A stretch of DNA of 56,603 nucleotides from Pseudomonadota bacterium (GTDB taxonomy: Bacteria > Pseudomonadota > Gammaproteobacteria > Burkholderiales > Burkholderiaceae_C), in NCBI GenBank assembly GCA_030538605.1, contig JAUNTQ010000005.1:34577-91179 (forward strand), in the 5' to 3' direction. This document shows, one piece after another, positions 27,401-32,773 of this stretch (position 1 is its first letter; every line of letters starts with the position of its first letter). Made by a program: the position numbers and the translations under genes. The notes beneath the pieces are model-generated. The model was not told the origin of the DNA. It did not search any database and was given only the letters and a program-made list of their open reading frames with translations.

Positions 27401-28224
27401 CGCGGCTGAAGGATTTGCCCAAGCCCATCAAGAGCGACGACGCCGACCAGGCCAGCGCCGCCACGGATCGCTACAAGCAGCTCAAGAAAGACGCCAAGGC
27501 CATCGCCAGCATGCAGGTCACCCGGCTGGAGCTGGCCATGACCAGCCAAAGGCGCTGGAGCAGCAATGACTTCAAGCTCTTCTTTTTGCATCATCCGGTG
27601 ATGCGCTTCTTGGCCGCGCGGCTGGTGTGGGGCGTGTACAGCGATGGCGCCTTCGTTGAAGCCTTTCGCGTGGCCGAAGACTTCACCCTGGCCGACCGCA
27701 ACGACGACGCCTATACCTTGGCAGACGACGCCAGCGTCGGCATCGCCCACGTACTGGAAATGCCCGCCGACACACAAGCCGCCTTCGGCCAGATCCTGGC
27801 CGACTACGAAATCCTGCAACCCTTCAGGCAACTGGGCCGCGAAACCTACACGCTGACGCCAGACGAATTGCAGGCCCGCAAGATCACCCGCTTTGCCGCC
27901 AAAACCGTGGCCACCGGCAGCGTGATGGGCCTGGTCAACCGGGGCTGGGAGCGTGGCGAAGCGCAAGACGCCGGCTGGGTCGGCTGGTTCAGCAAGCGCC
28001 TGAGTGCCAGCCTGATCGCCGTGGCCGACCTCGACCCCGGCACCGTCGTCGGCGACATGAGCTACGAGCCCAGGCAGCGCATCACCGAAATCACCGTGCA
28101 CCAGGCCAGCCGCAACACCTGGGATTTTGGCGACCCGATGCCGCTGGAATCCATCAACGCCGTGACCGCCAGCGAGCTGCTGCGCGACATCGATCTGCTG
28201 GCCCCCTACAAGGAAGAAGCCTGA
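24481..28224 (+). CDS. yehI: WGR-DUF4132 protein, YehI/MolR type (paralogue 1)
   Basis: 1247 residues, similar to the 1210 of E. coli YehI. Residues 1-70 are a WGR domain (FWEVQCDGDSLTVRYGRIGTQ), a fold linked to nucleic-acid or PARP-type contexts. A Pro/Ala/Lys-rich linker (about 70-120) leads to a long alpha-helical, HEAT-like region. The C-terminal DUF4132 part (about 890-1247) contains LADRLVPDLGLDEGS, LDFGPRQFSVAFDE, ARLKDLPKP and GLVNRGWERGEAQD. It is the first gene of the MoxR-vWA locus, and its stop overlaps the yehL start by one base (TGATGG), so the two proteins are probably made together. The old E. coli name molR does not establish a role in molybdate metabolism. A second DUF4132 gene lies at 35607. 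Confidence 0.9.
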   Translation: MQRFELIEGKSAKFWEVQCDGDSLTVRYGRIGTQGQTQTKTLADATAALKERDKLIREKTGKGYSEVDADAQAAPTAVAPKATPPKTTAPAAPTVAQAAPPAQVVAAPARAPEPPPAPGRIDPAALDWPQGGLDEKARKALRLPVVRGVHCPPLPKVLGTLAYPPVLYASPGGHEARNLQTLGQPLGHQWTYWGGDSPLHLTRERLAKPDIAFWQEATAQCVGDPAAHQWLMQIGSALHGVAFILEVVLPMQAGAPDARLLPYALKNLRHTIAAAAEPAYRAAFAVAERLRESAPALHEATAYLFPHHQAWVDDALALPPQSDRWLADCVMTVDQLRGYLQGAQWLHDLDDALALQLHLHGTQAMPLLHDLIQRLHNRNYVVDALLHHVGTLRCPEQIPVLMRHMAQHKPARAALDHVAEQHPAAALYTAIAHLHAHPGEPLQGWALRLATRHPDALRQALAVLAGDEAAAARAFADKLGALEALAASEALPGELPELLRHPPWLRELRAQPLPTLDVPQLPHTPRIDWPDEELAQLRAMPANSWARQHVRQSAGKGPKGLEIALLSYLGIRHEAIDAILAGRPITGKDLRPSANGSKHDPDLLRLLPPDFALQLWNHYPAKQWWHNVDSVRALLALHGVAALPGFAAYCHTYPALGLPAALRVDDQGVASAALHALRNATKAKDAAQRWLRAWPRTAASVALREAFSADKAGRDNGTFALRWLMREGHEALLAEVAAAYGPRMSAALAALQSADPLHVLPARMPALPAFFAPATLARPLLADGRALPLSAVQHIASMLAISKLDAPYVGIDTVRALCTPDSLDAFAWDLFEAWLDADAPAKEGWAFAALGLLGTDATVRRLTPKIREWPGESAHARAVTGLDVLTAIGTDLALMNLSAIANKLKFKGLQEKAREKIAAIAEARDLTPDELADRLVPDLGLDEGSALALDFGPRQFSVAFDETLKPFVRDAQGARLKDLPKPIKSDDADQASAATDRYKQLKKDAKAIASMQVTRLELAMTSQRRWSSNDFKLFFLHHPVMRFLAARLVWGVYSDGAFVEAFRVAEDFTLADRNDDAYTLADDASVGIAHVLEMPADTQAAFGQILADYEILQPFRQLGRETYTLTPDELQARKITRFAAKTVATGSVMGLVNRGWERGEAQDAGWVGWFSKRLSASLIAVADLDPGTVVGDMSYEPRQRITEITVHQASRNTWDFGDPMPLESINAVTASELLRDIDLLAPYKEEA

Positions 28225-29345
28225 TGGCCACCCGCAAACCCGCCCCCACGCCCACCCCCACCAGCCCCCAGCGCCTGCCCGCCGAGCTGCAACACGCCGA
28301 CGAGCTGGCCCACCTGGCCGCGCACGACCCATCGCCCAAACCACCTGGCTGGCGGCTGTCGATGCCCGCTGTGCGCGACTTCATGCTGGGCGGGCTGGTG
28401 GCGGGCCGCGCCATCGCGCCCAAGATCGTGTGCGCGCCCAGCCTGATCGAGCGCGCGCTGGTCACCCTGGCCAGCCACCGCGCGCTGCTGCTGGTGGGCG
28501 AGCCGGGCACGGCCAAGAGCCTGCTCAGCGAGCTGCTGGCCGCCGCCGTCTGCGGCAGCAGCACGCTCACCGTGCAAGGCAGCGCCGCCACCACCGAAGA
28601 CCAGATCCGCTACGGCTGGAACTACGCCCTGCTGCTCAACGACGGCCCGAGCGCGCGCGCCCTGGTGCCCTCACCCCTGCTGCGCGCCATGCAGGCGGGG
28701 CAAATCGCGCGCTTTGAAGAAATCACCCGCTGCCCGCCCGAGGTGCAGGACGCGCTGCTCTCGCTGCTGTCCGAGCGCATGCTGATGGTGCCCGAGCTGC
28801 CGGGCGAAGCCGGCACCGTGTTCGCACGGCCCGGCTTCAACCTGATCGCCACCGCCAACACGCGCGACCGGGGCGTCAACGAAATGTCCGCCGCGCTCAA
28901 GCGGCGCTTCGCGTTTGAAACCGTGTTCCCCATCGCCGACTACGACAGCGAGCTGGCCCTGGTGCAGCGCGAAGTGGCCCGCCTGCTCACGCAAGAGCAG
29001 GTGCCGGTAGCCCCCAGCGCGCCGCTGCTGGAAGTGCTGGTCACCACCTTTCGCGATTTGCGCTCGGGCCTGGACGCCGAAGGCGGCGCAAGCGAGCGCC
29101 TGTCCAGCGTGCTCTCCACCGCCGAAGCCGTCAGCGTGGCCCACGCCGTCACCCTGCGCGGCTGGTACCTGCGCGGCGACAGCGGCCAGCCCAGCGACCT
29201 GATCGAAGCCCTGGCCGGCACCGCCGCCAAGGACAACGCCGACGACCTGAAAAAGCTGCGCCGCTACATCGAACACAAAGCCGCCAAACGCAAGGGCGAG
29301 CACTGGGCCGCCTTCGTCGCCGCGCGGCACGCGCTGCCGGGGTGA
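28224..29345 (+). CDS. yehL: MoxR-type AAA+ ATPase, YehL type
   Basis: 373 residues. Walker A GEPGTAKS at 92-99. The Walker B position reads IARFEEI, with Glu165-Glu166 in place of the usual Asp-Glu. Sensor 1 is in FNLIATANTRDRGVNEMS, followed by the arginine-finger region LKRRFAFE. The CPPEVQDALLSLLSER helix is typical of MoxR-like ATPases, which work with vWA proteins as chaperone-like remodelling motors; the vWA partner here is the 43894 gene. The last 80 residues are helical and basic. One-base overlap with yehI upstream. A 90-bp dRS3-like inverted pair follows the stop codon. Confidence 0.93.
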   Translation: MATRKPAPTPTPTSPQRLPAELQHADELAHLAAHDPSPKPPGWRLSMPAVRDFMLGGLVAGRAIAPKIVCAPSLIERALVTLASHRALLLVGEPGTAKSLLSELLAAAVCGSSTLTVQGSAATTEDQIRYGWNYALLLNDGPSARALVPSPLLRAMQAGQIARFEEITRCPPEVQDALLSLLSERMLMVPELPGEAGTVFARPGFNLIATANTRDRGVNEMSAALKRRFAFETVFPIADYDSELALVQREVARLLTQEQVPVAPSAPLLEVLVTTFRDLRSGLDAEGGASERLSSVLSTAEAVSVAHAVTLRGWYLRGDSGQPSDLIEALAGTAAKDNADDLKKLRRYIEHKAAKRKGEHWAAFVAARHALPG

Positions 29346-29382
29346 TCGGGCTGACCGCATGCGGTTGGCTCTCAAATCCCCC

Positions 29383-29472
29383 GTCATTCCCGCGAAGGCG
29401 GGAATCCAGACGGCCTTTGCGGGCCGCTGTGCAGTTTCAAAGCACCTGGATTCCCGCCTTCGCGGGAATGAC
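29383..29472. repeat. dRS3-like inverted pair (ATTCCC-N8-GGGAAT)
   Basis: Two perfect 27-bp inverted copies (29383-29409 and 29446-29472) enclose a 36-bp spacer. Each copy itself contains ATTCCCGCGAAGGCGGGAAT, which fits the ATTCCC-N8-GGGAAT pattern of neisserial dRS3 repeats and of similar betaproteobacterial repeats. It sits between yehL and the oxygenase gene, a possible site of insertion. Confidence 0.85.
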
Positions 29473-29512
29473 AGAAACACCACCCATCACGCTGCGCGAA
29501 GGAAGTGCGTCC

Positions 29513-31855
29513 ATGCCAACCCCCACCACCGATCTGCACCCCATCCTGCAAGCCCTGGCCGAGGACGCCGGGCCTGCGGCGCGCCGCTCCAAAAAAGCGA
29601 AAGCCGCCGCACCAACCGCCGAGCCGTTTTGCGCCGAAGGCCAACTGCCGCTGAACGCACTGGCCGTGCGCGTGCACGCGCAGCCACTGACCTGGCCCGT
29701 GACACCCGACGCCGCCCGGGCGCTGCACCAGGGCAGCACGCCCGCGCCCTACGGCCTGCGCGACGCCACCCTGCTCGACACCCGCGTGCGCGACACCGGC
29801 GAGATCGACGCCGATGCGCTGTCGCTGCAATGGGCACCCGACGCCCAGACCGCACTGCTGGCCGAGCTGGCGCATGCGCTGGGCCAGGAGCAGCTGGCGC
29901 TGCGCCCGCACAAGCTGCTGGTCTACGCGCCCGGCCAGTTCTTCAAGCCGCACCAGGACACCGAAAAACACCCCGGCATGGTCGCCACGCTGGTGCTGGT
30001 GTGCCCCTCGGCCCACATCGGTGGCGAGCTGCGCGTGTCGCACGGCAAGCAGCAGGCGCGCTTTGCCTCGCAGCACCTGCGGGCCGAGGGCCTGCGCTGG
30101 TTCGCCTTCTACGCCGACTGCCGGCACGAGGTGCTGCCGGTGGACGAAGGCTGGCGCGTGGTGCTCACCTTCGACGTGGTGCTGCCACCCCAGCCCGCGC
30201 CCGTGCACCCACCCGCAGCGCCAGCACTGTTAGCCGCAATGCGCACACATTTCCTTGACGACGCGCTGCCGCTGACCGAGCCCTGGGTGTTTCTGCTCGA
30301 CCACGAATACACCGAGCGCGGCCTGCGCTGGCGGCAGCTCAAGGGCCAGGATCGCCCGCGCGTGATCGCCTTGCGCGCCGCCGCCGAAGCGCTGGGCTTG
30401 AGCGCTCACCTGGCGCTGGCCGAAATCCACGAATCGTGGACCGCCGAATACGACGGCTACGACCGGTATGACGAGGAGAGCGACGACGAAGATGACGGCG
30501 ACGGCGACAGCGACGACGGCGACATGCCCGGTCGCGGCGAGTTGATCGACGAAGACCTGACGCTCGACTTCTGGGTGGGCGCCGACGACGAACCCCTGCG
30601 CCGGGGCCAATGGCATGTCAGCCTGGACGACGTCAGCAGCTTCACCGAAACCGGCGAAACGTTTCTGGTGGACAAGCAGTACGAAGGCTATATGGGCAAC
30701 TACGGCGAGACGCTGGATTACTGGTACCGCCGCGCCGCGCTGGTCATCCAGACGCCGCTGGCCTTTGAAAGTGCCCGCTTCACCACCGACTTCGACGCCG
30801 CACTGGCCGACGCCGTGGCCCTGGCGCGCAGCGACCGCACCGACGAACTGGCGCAGCGCCTGCGCGTGGCCATCCACTCGCTGAATGCCGCCGCCCGCGC
30901 GCAAGGCCGCAGCCTGCTGGCCGCCTATGCCGAGCTGGCCGCCGCCCTGCCCGACGCCGAGCAGGCCCAGGCCCAGGCCCAGGCCCTGTGCGAGTCATTC
31001 GACTGGCGCCAGTTTCAGCCTGGCGATGCCGCCGCACTCAGCCCGCTGGCCCAGCGCTGGGGCGCGCCGTGGATGCAGTCGCTGGTGCAAGCCTGGGCGC
31101 AGCCCGTGATCGAGCAGCGCAGCCGCAGCTGGCTCTGGGCCAAGGCCGATGAGCCTTCCCCCTGGCCGCAACCGCTGCTGCCCTTCATCCAGGCGTGCCA
31201 GCGCGCCGCGATGGATGCCGACGTGGTGGCTGAAATGCTGGCGCAGTGCCAGGCCGCGCTCACCGCGCCGGACGCCGCCGGCACCAGCGCCAGCCCGGCC
31301 CAGCGGCAAACCGGCTTGCCGCACCGCCTGCGCTGCTTGTGCGAGCTGGCATCTGCCTTGCACAGCGAGCCAGCCGCCGCCCAATGCGCCGCGCTGCTGC
31401 GCCACGTGAGCGCACACCCCGCGCTGTACCCGTTGCGGCAACTCGCGCCCCTGCTGCACGCCCTGCCGGGCAACGCATCTGCCGAAGCACAAGCCTTGCG
31501 CGCCGCAGTCATGCAGGCACTTGCGCAAGCCCTTGCTCAGCCGCTGCAAGAGGCAGACGACCACCGCATCGAAGGCATCGAATGGACGTGCCACTGCAAG
31601 GACTGCACCCCCCTCATCACCTGGGCCGCCTCGCCCACCGCCGAGCCGCTCACGCTGCCCCTGGCCGAGCAGCGCCGCCAGCACGTGCAAGACAAGCTCA
31701 CCGCCGCCGCCGCACCGCTTGCCACCGAAACCCTCAAGCGAGGCAGGCCGTATTCCCTCGTCATCCGCAAGCCAGCCGATCTGCACCAGCGCCTGCGCGC
31801 GCAACGGCAGGCCTGGGTAAAGGATTTGGCAAGCCTGGAAAGCGGGACGGGTTGA
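29513..31855 (+). CDS. Large 2-oxoglutarate/Fe(II)-dependent oxygenase within the yeh-type locus
   Basis: 780 residues. The start at 29513 is supported by GGAAG 8 nt upstream; a longer frame from 29342 only translates the upstream repeat. The oxygenase part (about 70-235) shows the iron ligands His147 and Asp149 (FKPHQDTEKH), distal His205 (DCRHEVLPV) and Arg215 (GWRVVLTFDV) for 2-oxoglutarate: the prolyl-hydroxylase-like pattern. A very acidic stretch (about 318-345, EESDDEDDGDGDSDDGD) and some 430 further helical residues with scattered Cys follow; I do not recognise these. It is not part of the E. coli yeh cluster. It could modify a component or target of the system; the substrate is unknown. 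Confidence 0.85.
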   Translation: MPTPTTDLHPILQALAEDAGPAARRSKKAKAAAPTAEPFCAEGQLPLNALAVRVHAQPLTWPVTPDAARALHQGSTPAPYGLRDATLLDTRVRDTGEIDADALSLQWAPDAQTALLAELAHALGQEQLALRPHKLLVYAPGQFFKPHQDTEKHPGMVATLVLVCPSAHIGGELRVSHGKQQARFASQHLRAEGLRWFAFYADCRHEVLPVDEGWRVVLTFDVVLPPQPAPVHPPAAPALLAAMRTHFLDDALPLTEPWVFLLDHEYTERGLRWRQLKGQDRPRVIALRAAAEALGLSAHLALAEIHESWTAEYDGYDRYDEESDDEDDGDGDSDDGDMPGRGELIDEDLTLDFWVGADDEPLRRGQWHVSLDDVSSFTETGETFLVDKQYEGYMGNYGETLDYWYRRAALVIQTPLAFESARFTTDFDAALADAVALARSDRTDELAQRLRVAIHSLNAAARAQGRSLLAAYAELAAALPDAEQAQAQAQALCESFDWRQFQPGDAAALSPLAQRWGAPWMQSLVQAWAQPVIEQRSRSWLWAKADEPSPWPQPLLPFIQACQRAAMDADVVAEMLAQCQAALTAPDAAGTSASPAQRQTGLPHRLRCLCELASALHSEPAAAQCAALLRHVSAHPALYPLRQLAPLLHALPGNASAEAQALRAAVMQALAQALAQPLQEADDHRIEGIEWTCHCKDCTPLITWAASPTAEPLTLPLAEQRRQHVQDKLTAAAAPLATETLKRGRPYSLVIRKPADLHQRLRAQRQAWVKDLASLESGTG

Positions 31856-31876
31856 TTCACCCCGCCCCTTGTTTTT
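31844..31876 (+). terminator. Probable intrinsic terminator after the oxygenase gene
   Basis: GGGACGGG (31844-31851) pairs with CCCGCCCC with one mismatch around an 8-base loop, then TTGTTTTT. The stem overlaps the last codons of the gene. It would separate the yehI-yehL-oxygenase unit from the toxin-antitoxin and yehM unit. Confidence 0.55.
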
Positions 31877-31988
31877 CTCGCAGGACTTACGCAAACCCAA
31901 CCGAATTTGTAGGAGCGGCGGTAAGCCGCGAACAAGTTGCTTTGCTCTACTCCATCAGCACAAACGACAGCCTTGATGCCTGAGTTCA

Positions 31989-32008
31989 CGTAACATGCGC
32001 ATGTTACG
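31989..32008. promoter_or_regulatory. Perfect 20-bp palindrome, likely antitoxin operator
   Basis: CGTAACATGCGCATGTTACG is fully symmetric and lies 21 nt before the antitoxin start codon. Phd/YefM antitoxins usually repress their own operon by binding such palindromes. Confidence 0.75.
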
Positions 32009-32028
32009 CAACATCCGGAGGTTTCACC

Positions 32029-32289
32029 ATGACCACCATGTCATCAGCCGAGGTGCAAAAAAACTTTGGTGCCGTGATTGACCGCGCGACGGCAGGCGAG
32101 AGCATTCGCGTGACCCGTTACGGTCGTCCCGGCGTGTTCGTGATTGCCGACACCGAGGCCTCGCGCGCCCTGGTGCGCAAGCTGGCCGCGCGCCGCATGG
32201 TCGAGCGCTTACAGTCGCTGCCCGCCACGGCGGCGGAACCATCGCAAGCCGACATCAATGCCTTGATCGAGGATTGCTTTGCCCGCTGA
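32029..32289 (+). CDS. Phd/YefM-family antitoxin
   Basis: 86 residues. The N-terminus MSSAEVQKNFGAVIDRATAG followed by ESIRVTRYGRPGVFVIAD is the Phd/YefM fold that binds DNA and holds the toxin through its C-terminal tail (SQADINALIEDCFAR). CGGAGG 8 nt upstream of the ATG is a strong ribosome-binding site. It overlaps the PIN toxin gene by 11 bases, a sign of coupled translation. The 20-bp palindrome upstream is its likely operator. It sits between the oxygenase and yehM genes. Confidence 0.93.
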   Translation: MTTMSSAEVQKNFGAVIDRATAGESIRVTRYGRPGVFVIADTEASRALVRKLAARRMVERLQSLPATAAEPSQADINALIEDCFAR

Positions 32290-32740
32290 CGCGCCGGGCG
32301 CGGCCAGCAGCACCACGCCCGTGGTGCTGGACACCAACCTGGTGGTCAGCGCCATCATCGCCCCACACGGCATGGCCGCGCAGGCGCTGGCCGTGGCCTT
32401 GCAAGCGTTCGAGCCCGTCATCAGCCACGAAACCCTGGCCGAACTGGCCGACGTGCTCAGTCGCCCCAAATTTGACCGCTATCTCGCCGCCGATACCCGC
32501 AAGCTGCTGCTGCAAGACTACGCCGAGGCCGCGCGCATCGTCGCCATCCCGCCCGATGCCGACCCCGTGACCGACTGCGCCGATGCACGCGACAACAAGT
32601 TCCTGTTGCTGGCCAAGGTCTGCCAGGCACGGCTGCTGGTTACGGGCGACAAGCGCGACCTTCTGGTCATGCACCCGTGGCGGGGCGTGGCCATCATGGG
32701 CATTCGGGATTTTGTGGAGCACTGGCGCCAATGGGCCTGA
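32279..32740 (+). CDS. PIN-domain toxin (COG1569 type)
   Basis: 153 residues. PIN ribonuclease fold: VVLDTNLVVSAI carries the first catalytic Asp, HETLAELADVLSRPKF the acidic helix, DADPVTDCADARDN a second Asp cluster and LVTGDKRDLL the last Asp. These residues bind metal to cut RNA. The start is a TTG at 32279, placed 5 nt after GAGGA and inside the antitoxin gene, so translation is coupled. yehM starts 34 nt after the stop, which suggests that toxin-antitoxin and yehM are read together. Confidence 0.9.
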   Translation: MPADAPGAASSTTPVVLDTNLVVSAIIAPHGMAAQALAVALQAFEPVISHETLAELADVLSRPKFDRYLAADTRKLLLQDYAEAARIVAIPPDADPVTDCADARDNKFLLLAKVCQARLLVTGDKRDLLVMHPWRGVAIMGIRDFVEHWRQWA

Positions 32741-32773
32741 GCCGCAGCGCCCTTCATCGCACGCACCGCCCCT

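Noticed and set aside
26323-28344. Minus-strand open frame opposite the first DUF4132 gene (673 codons)
   Set aside because: Composition typical of antisense frames in GC-rich DNA, and the sense gene matches the YehI family throughout.
29342-29512. Earlier start for the oxygenase gene, adding 57 residues
   Set aside because: The extra residues (PSFPRRRESR ... WIPAFAGMT) are the translation of the dRS3-like repeat; the ATG at 29513 has a good ribosome-binding site.
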